A stretch of DNA of 64,000 nt from positions 310,001 to 374,000 of the forward strand of contig JADLSH010000285.1 of NCBI GenBank assembly GCA_016169945.1. The letters run 5' to 3'. Source of the stretch: Trachythela sp. YZ-2020. Its lineage: Eukaryota > Cnidaria > Anthozoa > Malacalcyonacea > Clavulariidae. Numbering within the stretch: position 1 is the stretch's first letter; every line of letters begins with the position of its first letter. The position numbers and the translations under genes are program-made. Positions 11,530 through 22,692 of the stretch are shown here, piece after piece. The notes beneath the pieces were generated by a model that saw nothing but the letters and a program-made list of their open reading frames with translations, had not been told where the DNA came from and ran no database searches.

Positions 11530-14500
11530 GGGAAAACATACCTTAACGATATTTCGTTGAAACGGCCAAAAAAACGTAAAACGAACGGATAGAGAACGTT
11601 TTGTTATAACGTTTTAACGAATCTCAAAAACGTTTTGACGATTTGTCTAAAAAATCTGAACGAATAAAGTCGAGGATTTGAACGGATAAAAAAACGTTCT
11701 ATCAGAAGTCGTTTGAACGAATTAAATTATTGAACGTTCCTAACGAAATACGCCATAACGCATAGATTACGGATAGCTGTCAACAGAATAGAATAATGTG
11801 GCAAACAAGTAACCTCTATCGGCGCACAAAAGTACTCAAGTGATATAAATATTATACAAATTTAACTAAACATTCTGATAAATTACGCTATGAGTATTGT
11901 TCGAAAATTCGAAGATATAGTACAGCAGTTATATTAGTTACATGAAGTTGTACAGTATGAATTATTGTGCAGTATTCTTTAAATTTGACATATATTGAGA
12001 TATTCAATAACTATTCTGGAAGATGTTTCAAACCTCTGGTGCGGAAACCACGCTGCCAAAACAAGGCAAGGCACAGGCTATAATATAGACAGTTGAACTT
12101 TGGATATGCTATATTCTATAGTATGCATGTCTGGCTATTCTCCTTAAGCAGCTTAAATCTCGCGCCAATTGATTTAATTTCCTGCCTGAAATAATTATTA
12201 TGGAGAAAAAATTGTCAACAGATCAAAGCAAAATCTATTGCGCGTTAAAGAGTATAGATTATATGAATATTTATTATGTGCCCAATCCTTTTATATAGTT
12301 ATAAACCAAACTTGTATTCTCTAGCCGTATTTATACTAAAGAAGTGAAGACGGTGACCATTGTGGTATAATTATCGCAGGCCATTCTCCATCAATTAATA
12401 CAGCTATGTTATTAAAACGGATGCATCTAAAGTTGTATCTATATTGTGGGAGAAAACACAATAGACATTGGTTTCATTCTCTTTATTATTTATTTAGTTA
12501 TTTATATCAATTCCAAGGTCGCCATTTTTGTTGCCATATTTTTTCCTACACTGCAGTTATATGCTCTCATTTTGCGAGCACACGACCACATATACAAGTG
12601 TTATGCTGTTTGAACAGCATTTTCTTTTTATCCGTTTTTAAATTTCACCTAATCACAGGTTCCTCACCAACTTTCGGTGTAGGAATAATTAGGTTAAGTA
12701 ATTTTACAGTTTTAGTGAGGGAGCGTAATTAAGGTGCCCAAAACCACACAAAGGCCGAGGTTAATCTACAAAAAACCGGCACATCCTATAAAGCTGCATA
12801 TACGGTAGTTCCAAAAAACTGCATTTAAATGACACTATTTTAACGACATCACCTTACGCCTGTCCCCAACCGCAAATTATTAACTTTAGATCAATACATG
12901 TTATTAATTAACTAAGTTCTTGGTGGTCACTAATGTATCTCTAAGAATTTCATCAGGAAATATTTTATTTCCCTCCATACTAGAGCATCTACACATAAAT
13001 TAATGATAGAAAATAGCATACAATGTCAACTGTCTAAATGTTTCTAAGCTACCTGCGCTAGCTATAGTACCCTGAAAAGGAAACCAATTATGCCATCTCT
13101 AAGACCTGGCACAAATGGTAAATTTTTGTTAGTTAACGTCCGGCGTTCCGCAACTTAAATTCGAATGTCCGGCGTTCCGCAATTCCGAATGTCCGGATTT
13201 CCACCCTGAAAAGCAACCTAATACTCGACCCTGGCAGCAATAGTGCACAGTTTTTTTTACTAAGGCATATAGCAATAGCAAACTGCCCATATAGAAACAG
13301 CGGTTCGAAAGTACACTCCAGCCGCCCATATAGAAACGACAGTCCCAAACCCATGATGCACAGGGGAGTTTATACTCACCAATATAACAAAAGAGTGATC
13401 CTCATTCACTTCGAGACATCAACTTGTGACACAATTTGTGCCTCCTGCCTACCAACGATAATTCAAGCAAGACTTCCCCAGACATCCACATTGTCAAGTA
13501 AGCATAACATAACAACATAACACAATGACATGTGTCTGGAAAAATATTTTATGCTTGTCCTGCCTATTATTATCCTTGCAATTTTGAGGTTGCATCTACA
13601 CACAAATTCATTCAAAATGTTTTTATAAACTTGGTAAGCAATTCTTGTTTGAGTGTGGGTAAATGCACCCTATTTAAATTATCCCAGTTATGTGACCACC
13701 AAGCTAAACTACGCAAACCTCATGCCAAGCCACTTTGAAGGCCTGGCAACCTTTCAACTGATGTTTATTCACGTCCATTTGAACGATACATCAATTTCCT
13801 CTTGTCATAATAAGCAATCTAAAGCGAGTTATATACCAGTACTGCATTAGATAAACCTTTCTATAATAGATAACTACAGTAATTAGTTCATGTCATGTAA
13901 CGCCAATTTGGTTTTCAGCCAGCATATATTTAAACTAAAGCAGGTTTTAAATCGTGCACACCAAAGATACTAATACAATCGGTGGATTTATAGGGGGCTA
14001 GATTAAGTTAACTAAACGCAGAAATGTTAATTTTATGGTCATGAGGTTCATAGGAGAACATTTATATATTTTCGAGTCGTTATTCATTAAACTTGCCTGA
14101 TGAGTGATGAGCAAAGTACATGTAAAATCGACCTTCAGACCTTGGACACTTATTTACTGCTGTACATATCGTTAGCTGGCTATAAAGTATGCTAAATTGG
14201 TAAAACATATTCAACTGAACTTACCATATATATGCAATTTTACAATGACTCGCTAGATTTTTTCTCTCCTACTTCGATTCACCACGTATGTCATACCGAC
14301 AATATATAACATGTATATGAACGTCCGCCCTTGAATTGGTGCATACTAAATATTCGGCGGTATTAAACCAGATTACCGCCGTGTTCTCACTCATATTTAC
14401 CATATATCTAATGTACAGTAGGCCATATAGTAGATTAATTTGCCTCGAATTAAGCCGAAGGCACGCATTGATTTACTTCACAGTGCTGACAACTACAGCA

Positions 14501-15687
14501 TGCATGTATATGACGTCAAAACCAACGGGGGTCAGTCCTGGGTGTCAATCCTATATTAATGGAGAGACATATACAAACCCCATTATGCTATTAAGAATAG
14601 TAAAATAACGTTGCAGTGTGAGGGCACTTGCGTGAGTGCAAATATCTTGCCGGCTATCTTGTTAGGCATGCTAATTAATTTAGTTCTCGTCATATTTCGC
14701 GAATATAATATCAAAAAATATTTGTACATTGCAGACTTTCATAATACACAGATCTGTTTGTAAGCTCAATTAAGCAGCATAATATTGGCCCGTTATACTG
14801 CGCAAGCTACAATGCATGCATGTGCAGAACAAGTGTTGTAATCTGCCGGCATTCCTGTCTGCACAGGTATACAGTAGATCTTGTTGCTCCGGCTCCGGAC
14901 TTAGACTAAATACAGTATGTAGAATTTAAACTGTATGCATATGCCATGCAAAATTCCTCAATTTAGTTAGGTGTTGTCTGTTGATATACCGATTTCCGAC
15001 AATGTAAGTTCATTAGCACCTTGCCAAAGCATCTGGCAATACAGTTGTTATAATACGACATATGGCTTGCGATTTTGTGTGTCCTGTCGAACTTTATGAA
15101 ACTCTACAGAATTGTTTAGGCACCGCTTTCCATCATTGCACCCTCCGAACCGGCTGTTCAAAAACGATTAGTAGATTTTTAAAAGAAACTTTTTTACATT
15201 ATGCTTGAAATAATTGCATTTCGGCAAAAATAATAATAGCATTTCATGTAGTTCACGCTAAGACAGAATCGACAAGCGCACGGAAGAAGATTCGAGTAGC
15301 CTATAAACACCCAATTTCCTTTTACACAAATTGTATTAAGGAGCAGGCGTGAATCGCTTTCTAGGAGTATTTCTCTGCAACACTTTCTATGCTTATCCTA
15401 TAAGATTCTAACATTGCAAAAGGTTGGTGAACTTAGTGTTTGTTTGAACGAAATCCAATATCGCTCGAACGAAATCTAATCGTTCGAACGAACGCTAAAT
15501 CCAAATGTTTGAACGCTTTTGAAACATTTTTCATACGTTTTTTTCCATGCGTTTCAACGGGCCGTTAGGAATTATGAACGTTCTCCAAAATCGTTTTAAC
15601 GAAACGCTGAAGCGCCTGAACGCCTAACGAACGGATAACGAACGAATTTTTAGCACGTTTTTCAAAAGCGTTAAGGTATGTTTTCCC
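11530..15687. mobile_element. 4.16-kb inverted-repeat DNA element with AACG-rich ends
   Basis: The ends GGGAAAACATACCTTAACG (11530-11548) and CGTTAAGGTATGTTTTCCC (15669-15687) are a perfect 19-bp inverted pair. Both sides are flanked by AT (11528-11529 and 15688-15689), so the target duplication is at most 2 bp. The outer ~250 bp at each end are packed with AACG/CGTT words (AACGAA, AACGTT, GAACGG). The interior of about 3.5 kb shows no transposase; plus-strand open frames at 12406-12732 and 14336-14608 have no family signature. It sits inside the endonuclease codons of a LINE. Superfamily not recognised. Confidence 0.8.
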
Positions 15688-15689
15688 AT

Positions 15690-15780
15690 CTAATAATTTG
15701 TTTGACATAGTGAAATTAATTTCATCAAATCTTTTTGGCAAGCTTACTATATTCAAAAAGGCCATTTTGAACCCGCGCTG
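15690..15780 (-). pseudogene. LINE ORF2 start (endonuclease N-part)
   Basis: Minus-strand codons reading NIVSLPKRFDEINFTMSNKL end in TTA-TTA-GAT at the edge of the 4.16-kb insertion. They continue in frame with GGA-AGG-TCA-CTA-ATG on the far side at 11.5 kb. This matches the usual start of the LINE apurinic-type endonuclease, where a phrase about identifying oneself among neighbours precedes the SET(R/W)L motif. Confidence 0.75.
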
Positions 15781-15832
15781 ATTGGGAAGACAATTAATTG
15801 TATCAGAGAAATCACTACTCGTTTTTGTTGTA

Positions 15833-16860
15833 TTATGTAATTTGTAAACAACTATTAGTTACTGTTGAATCATTTTGGCAACATGTGCTAAGTAAGTTAG
15901 GCATGTTGTCCTTTCGGCGACTCGATTGTCGCCTGTCTTGACGAAAATACTGACAATTATTATAATTAGGGTTTTCAGATCTTACAGATCTTAGGTAGGA
16001 ACACAATGTCTTACCAAGTGCCCTATCACCATTATAATTTAGGTGAAGGTTTGATCTGTTCAACATGGTTTTGTCAATGTTGCTATTGTCAATGAATGTT
16101 ATATTGTGTTTCTTACACAATTCATGAACAAGATCATTGAATTCTAAAATTTGCGAATGCTGAACCTTATTGTCATACCTTTTAATAATGCTTGAGACAG
16201 CAACATTTTCAGCTTTGCTCTTTGCTTCGACAATTAGTTCTTCCATTTGTTCTGCCGCCACTTTTGCATCATCTGATACTAGGTTGTTGGTACCCACATG
16301 GAGAATGATGCTCTGTAGTTTACCTTCGCGCAGGCGATCAATTTTTCACTTGATCATTTTCACTCGAGATTTGCTCAATAACATTTTTGAACGTGTCGAT
16401 CTCCTCGGCCATTTTGTTGTTGTTTTTTGTCAAGTCCACTACGTTCTTTTCCGTTTTAGATTCACTTTCCTGTTATTTCTTCGCCATCTCAACGATAAGA
16501 TTGTTCATTCTCGTTATTTCTTCTTTCAAACTAGATATTTCATTACTGCATTCTCCGTTGACGTTGGTGGTTGTTGTTGTTGTTGTGGCGTTCACGTGGT
16601 CACTAGTAGTATGTGAATATTTCTCGGCCGATTTCTTTGCCATTTTATCAATTAATAGCTTTGATAGTTCATCCGTAACCGTATTATTTTCTTCTTTCAT
16701 GACTATCAACTTTTTCTTGCTTGTTCCAAGCCATTTCAAGCCAGTATCGGTAGCTTCACTTGTAAACTGCTTTATATCGCCACCAGGCGATTTCCAAGTA
16801 CCAACGAGATTCAAATTTTCGTTTACAAACCGTTTATGTTGGCCAATATTTCCATTCTAA
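15833..16860 (-). pseudogene. LINE ORF1 with SGNH-esterase-like domain
   Basis: Two minus-strand frames make up a decayed ORF1. The upstream part (16814-16473) is a polar, coiled-coil-like stretch with a Thr-rich linker (ATTTTTTTNVNGE). The downstream part (from 16297) contains HVGTNNLVSDDAK and NRSNLHLNYNG, matching the GxN block and the terminal His block of SGNH/GDSL hydrolases. Esterase domains of this sort are known in ORF1 of CR1-type LINEs, where ORF1 binds element RNA. The two parts are in different frames. Plus-strand open frames at 16170-16860 are antisense shadows. Confidence 0.75.
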
Positions 16861-17040
16861 ACGAAATTATCGCCACATTAACATTTCGTTTAGCTTGATT
16901 TTATTTAAGTTTTCATTCCCCAGTATCTGGGAATTACTATTATAATCAATGTCATTCACGGAGCGCGGAGAAACCCGACCATCCGCCATGACGAACTATA
17001 CTGAGTCCAAGAAAACCTGACAGAAATCCAGTTCAATGAC

Positions 17041-17689
17041 CCAGAAGCAATCCAGACTTGCTTAAACTTGCTTAAACCTAGTATTTTCTTTAAGAGCATG
17101 CAGTGTCATTTGCCATGATCATGTGCGAGGCGCTTTCTTTTAGTGTAATATTTTTAGCAAACAAAATTTCGATCTGGTATCTGCTTCTTGGTGACGAAGC
17201 GTTCGGTGCCATATGTGATTATGAAATTTGCATTAGGTTGTGATTCTGGAATAGTAGCTTGCTATTTATTATATGGGTATCGGCCAACTGTGATTTTTTA
17301 TACGAATGCAGCTTGGTCAGCTTGCCATTTTCACTTAATGATACAAGTGTAGACTGGTTCTCGTGCTGCAAAAAGTCTTGAAGATCACATTCTCTACTCT
17401 CGCATGAGATAACTCAGATAAGTAGGCGGAAGAAAGGTTCATAGTCTTCTTTGATGATATTTTCTTTGGATGTACTAGGTCCTTGTTCATGGCTAAAAAA
17501 TCTAATCTTGTTCTTTTTGATTGGTTCTTAGAAACACGATCGATCTTCATCAGTTTTCTAAATCCTCTGTGAGTAACTTAAACTATTCTTTGCTTCTTGG
17601 ATAATGAGTTGATATCATCTCAGCCTTAGTAGCATCAGCAATGTCTTTGACTTTGGCATCTAAAGTCAAAAGATCAGACGATTCCTCTT
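17041..17689. other. No certain gene
   Basis: A minus-strand open frame at 17335-17550 could be the 3' part of the LINE remnant just downstream, but I see no diagnostic motif. Confidence 0.35.
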
Positions 17690-18965
17690 CAAATGGGTGT
17701 CCTATTTCCACTAGTGCAGCGTGTGGTACAGTCCAAAGCCTTCTCTAAAAGAACGAATGAACGTCACAATAGTCCACTCCAATATAAGAATTGTGGGCTT
17801 TCAACTTTGCGCTTTGTACACCAGCTTTCGAAATCAGGAATATTGGCGTTCTCAGTTGTCAATCTCTGTCATCTGCATATTGAAAATACTAATTGCTTAG
17901 ATCACCTTTCTGAAGCTAGATCGCACATATAAAGATTAAACAAAACTGGTCCTAACGTTGACCCTTGTGAAACTCCAAAAGCTACCGGCAGTTCCAGACG
18001 TTTTATCATCAGTTTCAAAAAACTGAGATCGATTTGACAGATAGTTAAAAGTCCAGTAAATATAGCACTTTTTGGAGAATCCTAATTTCGAAAGCTTTTC
18101 CAAGATTATTCGACGGCGTCAAATGCTTTTGAGTAGTCGGCAAAAACTTCCAATGTGATTTCGCTTTTGTATGCCTTTAGCAATATCACCTCGCATTTCA
18201 ACTACACTAACAGTAGTTGAATGGTCTTTATATAACCGTGACATGGTATCTTTGAATTCGGGTCTTGCAGTCACGCGAGAGTATTACGTCATTCTAAATA
18301 ATTCGCCATTTTGGGTGACATTATCAGTCGTTGATTTCATCGAAGAGCCGTTTTCTCAAAAATCTTGTGGAATACTGAGAGTTATTATATATCTCGCCAG
18401 CATCCTTGATTTAACATGTCTAGAACTCGAGTTATTAAGGAAAGTTGGCGTACGTATTAATGCATGTCAACCATGTTGGATTTCATTCTAATTAGTTCGA
18501 ATCAGTGGTTTGAATTTTCCGCCCAAAATTACAGAAGTCAAACAATTACGAGTTGTGACATCACTTGCAAGAGCTGAATAATCGCTTTTTATCGACATGA
18601 TTTACAAGTTGTGTAAGAACCAGACGTTCGTAGATTCTTTAAATAATTGGCAAAACGGATATCGGTCGAAAATCACTATTAAGGGCAGGATGTAGACTTG
18701 CTACAAGTCGACTCCATTGACGCGCGGTAAAGCCAAGACGCGCAGTTAAGCCCAATTCAACAAAAGTGCGAGTCGGAAATTGGCCACTTGATAAGGGCAG
18801 CCCACTTCAACGAAAGCGCGAGTCGAAAATTGGCCCAGTCATTATGCGAGTCGACTTGTAGCAAGTCTAGGCAGGATGTTGCATTTTAGGTATCACACTT
18901 GTACGGCCGACTTTCCATATGGACGGAAACATACATTTTTTTTAATGCACCGTTAAACCCATCCT
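17690..18965 (-). pseudogene. LINE reverse-transcriptase remnant
   Basis: Read on the minus strand with many frame breaks: a finger segment (SDFRPISVLPI), RT motif A as DYSKAFDAVE, a segment NYLSNRSQFLKLM, and motif B as GVSQGSTLGPVLFNLY. The order and spacing are those of a non-LTR retrotransposon RT. It is much more decayed than the LINEs at 37-39 kb and 58-60 kb and is split by a 177-bp MITE. No endonuclease was found. Confidence 0.75.
18693..18869. mobile_element. 177-bp MITE with 9-bp target duplication
   Basis: The ends TAGACTTGCTACAAGTCGAC and GTCGACTTGTAGCAAGTCTA are perfect 20-bp inverted repeats. The flanks GGCAGGATG at 18684-18692 and 18870-18878 are an exact 9-bp duplication. The interior has two near-copies of AAnTGCGAGTCGnAAATTGGCC. 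A 9-bp duplication is typical of Mutator-like elements. The insertion interrupts the RT finger codons of the surrounding LINE remnant. Confidence 0.9.
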
Positions 18966-19379
18966 CCAACTATAAAATACTTTCTATCAAACGACCACCA
19001 TGCTCTACCCCTTCGATTTGAAGTAGACTTCCCATATATGAGGCTTTTTTCACTTCTAAAGCTATCTTGATCATCCCTTCTTAAAAAACGTTGAATTCCG
19101 GAGACATTTACATTTTCAGTATCTGCGCGAATGACATAAATTAAGTGATTGATTGATGGACTTTTCTTATAGTCTTACCTATATAGTGGGGCTTCGATCG
19201 GTGGCGCGGTCGTCAGGGCAAGCGCCTTTCATCTCTGAGTTCGTGGGTTCGATTCTCGCAACGGACTGATGTGAAAAGAGTCGGTCAACGCTCTGCCGAA
19301 AGTCGTGGATTTTCTCCGGGCACTCCGGTTTCCTCCCACAGGGAAAGTTGACAGGGTGGGTTAGGATAAACACAGTTAA

Positions 19380-20193
19380 TGTGGTCTTCCACTCAAGAAA
19401 TACGAAATTTTCCCCAAAATGTTTTGTTCATAATTGAGTTCCTAATATTTGTAGACCTTGGGAGTTTTAAAGGCGCCATATGAGCAAAAACCTTTGAACC
19501 TATTAAAAAGGTTCTTGCTCGCGTTGACCTTGGTCACTTCGCAGATTTGACCTTGACCTTGACCTTGACCTGACCTTAAATTATCCGTACATTATATTAA
19601 GTATGAGAAAAGTTTACCCAGACCTTGTGAAGGAGAAGTAAGACTTCATGGTACTCCAATTTTAACATTTGTAACTCGATTTGCTGCAATTCAGTATACT
19701 GGCCTATATGCAATAGTCTGAAAAGGATATATCAAGAAATATTGGTAGGAATCATTGGAAACTTCCACAAACACTTATCCTTATATTGCTTCATGTCTTG
19801 AATAAAAAAAAATAAAAAAATATTTTATAACATAGCTATTGATTGACATGTCGTTGTTAGCCTCGGGCAAAATTATCCATTTATGGGGAAGTGTAAATAT
19901 ATTTCCATTTCTTATAAAATATATTAGCATTTTGTGGTTCAGAACAAAGAGCAGCGTTAGCTGAACATTTTAAGCTTTTTTTCGAAAATGTAGGACCATC
20001 GGTTCTAAAGTTATCTTTTGCACAATACGTTGCCGACTTTCTCAGTTGGAGGTCCGCAACAAGGTAACCATGGCAACAACATATCAATTGAAAACATGGT
20101 TAGACTCAGTGATATTTTATCTTTCTATTGGTACCAAAAAACTATAAATTAAATCCAAACTAAAACTTCTTAAATTTTCAGTGGAAGACCACC
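19380..20193. mobile_element. 814-bp TTAA-flanked MITE inside the SINE
   Basis: The element is bounded by TTAA at 19376-19379 and 20194-20197, with terminal inverted repeats (T/G)GTGGTCTTCCACT. Removing it and one TTAA rejoins the SINE. TTAA duplication is shared by piggyBac and Kolobok elements. The GGTGG end resembles the end of the TTAA transposon at 32075-36462. No ORF with a domain is present. Confidence 0.85.
19541..19577 (-). repeat. TGACCT tandem repeat (nuclear-receptor half-sites)
   Basis: About five head-to-tail copies of TTGACC/TGACCT. On the minus strand they read as repeated TCAAGGTCA, the extended half-site bound by ERR and FTZ-F1-type nuclear receptors. It lies inside the TTAA MITE. 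Any regulatory activity is inference. Confidence 0.6.
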
Positions 20194-20345
20194 TTAAGAA
20201 AGTAATAGAACAATCGTTGTAAAGATAAAATAGTCTAGGCAATGAGTATGTAATTAAGTAAGCGTAACACTTGATGTAAAGCGCATTTGATCATATTCAC
20301 ATGTAAATTTGCGCTATAGAAATGTTAATCGTTAATCGTTAATTG

Positions 20346-20813
20346 ATTTTAAGTGATTTTAGTGAAATATAAATACATGATTATCAGTAAAATATCAAAA
20401 TCAATCCTGTGCAAAATTTGATTCTTCGATTAAATTGGGGCCATTTTTTGGGACACCCTGTGCAAACTATATAATATAACTGGACGAAACTCAGAACGTT
20501 TTTCTTGTATTTGTAGTTTTCGTGGAAGTATTAAAATAGTTCGAAAATTGCATGTGCTTTTTGGAATGGCATTTTATTAGCACGTTTACTTGGAAAGCTA
20601 GAATTTAAGTAGAATGTAATGTTTTTTTATGAGGGATTTTCCCGGAAACGATTTGAAGATAAGTTTTTACATTGAAAGGATATGTTTACTGGGAATTTCC
20701 CACTGTATCATAATTCAAATAACATTGTTCAATATAGATTATTTCAGTAGCTAATAGCAAAGGAATACCGAAGGTAGTATTCGTCGTGTAAACAGCCAAG
20801 GGGATATAAAATA
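20346..20813. other. No gene seen
   Basis: AT-rich spacer. The phrase GGGACACCCTG near 20450 resembles a mariner-type terminus, but no partner end was found close by. Confidence 0.4.
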
Positions 20814-20821
20814 GAGTCAAC

Positions 20822-21203
20822 CCGGGCCGGTCCTACGGAGGGGTTTGGGGGGGTGTGACACCCCCCCAGAAATTATATTTGGAGATTCAGTCGGTAGAAG
20901 TGCTATTTTAGTCGGCAAACAAAAAGATTTTTGAAGGAAATAAAACTTAAATTGTGGAAAAAACGAATTTTTCGTTTGAAAATAGTAATATTATAGGCAG
21001 GATTACAGTTTAATTTAGTAAAGTAGTAGTTTAAAAAACAGTGTTGTCCGGAAAAATATTATTTTTATAGAGCCCCCCCCGTCGACGAAAAAACCCCCAT
21101 ATTTTATGTGAAGGTAAGAAAGATTGTAGTCGGTACAAGGACGTTAGGTAGTCGGTTGAAACGACCTTACACCCCCCTGAGAATTTTTCTGAGGACGGCC
21201 CTG
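20822..21203. mobile_element. hAT-type MITE, 382 bp
   Basis: The ends are C(C/A)GGGCCGKCCT inverted repeats, with CCCCCC-rich subterminal blocks. The exact 8-bp duplication GAGTCAAC flanks it at 20814-20821 and 21204-21211. The interior repeats AGTCGG several times. CAGGGCCG-type ends with 8-bp duplications indicate hAT. No ORF. Confidence 0.85.
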
Positions 21204-21479
21204 GAGTCAACATAACCGTTTCTTTCTTAGTACAAACATGCAGGTAAGTCATAAATAGCAATAATATGGTGTAATACGATATATATTATTCAGTTTCGAT
21301 TTCCAGCACGCCGTCCTATCTGTAACTCTCAATCTACTATTCCGGATATACTAAACTTGACATAAAAGTGATCAGTTTCGGTATTTCGACGGCAACATCG
21401 CTCTTTCTGCAGACCGATGTTAATATGAATTGAATGATTACGTGTTCCAGTGTAGGTAGCGATAAACGATATACTTGAG

Positions 21480-22550
21480 GGATTACAGATCAAACTACCT
21501 GATACAAAACTCAGGAACTTCGACGTCTCGAGCGAAGGCCCTTCGACGTTTTGAGCGAAGGCTGCTTCGTCTGGCTACTAACTTCCAGACGAAAGACCTT
21601 CGCTCGAAACGTCGAAGTTCTTGTTATATTGTTCAGGTATAGTTCGATCCTATAATCCCTCAAGGCTCAAGAAGTTCATTAAAAAGATTAATTGAATGTA
21701 TCTTTCGCTTATGCCTCCTCGTTAAAGCTACGAGAGCCCGGCTAGCCAGGCCAGGCCGGTTTGCAGGTGAATACAATCCCAAAAATATGTAAAGCCAATG
21801 TTATTGTATGAGGCGATATCTTGACAATGGGGAACTACACCGACCTTAATCATTGCTCGCTTCAAATACTGAAATATGCACTTGATTAGCACGCAATAAT
21901 TAATAATAGCGTACCAAAAGTCTGCATTTCATATAGTCCTCTAACAAGACTGAAATAATACTTATATCAGGTAAATATAAAACATTGTATCTTTTTGGAA
22001 TTTCCCAGAAGCAAAAAAACGAGTAAAGTTTTGATGAATCTATCCTTTGCATTTCCGGGAAACCACCCCTTTAATTGACGTTTCGAGCGAAGGCTGCTTC
22101 GTCGGGCCACAGAATAAGAACTACAAGGTGGTCGGGCTACTAACTTCCAGACGAAGGACCTTCGCTCGAAACGTCGATGTTATTGTTGTAGTATTTTCAG
22201 CCAATTTCAGGTAGTTTGTTCCAGTAATCTCTCGAGCATATTAATTATGAATTAAATGCATCTTTTGCTTTATACTGCACGCTTTATATTCAAGCTACGA
22301 GAGCCCGGTTTGCAAGTGAATACAATGAATCTCGAAAATATATAGAGACAATGTTAATGTATGCAGTGGCGAGATCTCGGCACTGACGAATAAGAACTAC
22401 CTACACCTTAATCGTTGCTCACTTCAAATACTGAAGCATAACACTTGCCGGTTCCTTGATCATTGACCTACAATAATTAATACAGCGAGCCCAATAACAC
22501 TTTCATAAAGTCTGCATTTCATATAGGCCTAGTTCCCTGACGATCTGATC
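21480..22550. repeat. Two diverged direct repeats with TTCGCTCGAAACGTCGA hairpins
   Basis: A ~480-bp unit at about 21480-21960 recurs at about 22080-22550. Both contain hairpins made of GAGCGAAGG and CCTTCGCTCGAAACGTCGA arms around AACTTCCAGACGAA, then the phrase CTACGAGAGCCCGG and a shared AT-rich tail ending AGTCTGCATTTCATATAG. No coding region. Confidence 0.65.
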
Positions 22551-22569
22551 TAAAACTCCGCACGAGTCA

Positions 22570-22692
22570 GAACACGAGTGAACACGAGTGAACACAAATG
22601 AACACGAGTGAACACGAGTGAACACGAATGAACACGAATGAACACAAGTGAACACGAGTGGAACACGGGTGAACACGAGTGAACACGAATGA
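22570..22692. repeat. 10-bp tandem repeat (GAACACGAGT)n
   Basis: About twelve copies of GAACACGAGT with variants GAACACGAAT, GAACACAAGT and one copy with an extra G. Confidence 0.9.

Larger units (their letters stand above)
9296..17040 (-). mobile_element. CR1/L2-like LINE, decayed, split by an insertion
   Basis: A minus-strand non-LTR retrotransposon. Its 3' end lies near 9296-9312, with a GATGATGATGATAAC microsatellite tail typical of CR1/L2-type elements. RT and the C-terminal part of the endonuclease lie at 9477-11529, the start of the endonuclease at 15688-15780, and ORF1 at 15833-16860. The missing middle is a separate 4,158-bp DNA element at 11530-15687; removing it rejoins the endonuclease reading frame. 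The 5' end is placed only approximately near 17.0 kb. Several stops and frameshifts show it is dead. Confidence 0.85.
19186..20345 (+). mobile_element. tRNA-derived SINE, split by an insertion
   Basis: The head has RNA polymerase III promoter boxes: an A-box-like GTGGCGCGGTCG (19201-19212) and a B box GGTTCGATTCT (19246-19256). The body carries TCTCCGGGCACTCCGGTTTC, a phrase common in invertebrate SINEs. The tail resumes after the inserted element with TGTAAAGCGCATTTGATCAT and GCGCTATAGAAATG, then ends in GTTAATC repeats. The whole SINE without the insertion is about 340 bp. A functional tRNA is ruled out because the acceptor stem does not close. Confidence 0.8.

Noticed and set aside
12406..14608. 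Hidden transposase exons inside the 4.16-kb element
   Set aside because: Open frames at 12406-12732 and 14336-14608 have no transposase motif, no splice sites that join them, and biased AT-rich composition.
16170..16860. Two long plus-strand open frames (148 and 157 codons)
   Set aside because: They lie antisense to the LINE ORF1, whose minus-strand reading has SGNH-type motifs; the plus-strand translation is hydrophobic noise.
19186..19260. A tRNA gene
   Set aside because: A and B boxes are present but the acceptor and anticodon stems do not fold, and a conserved SINE body and tail follow.
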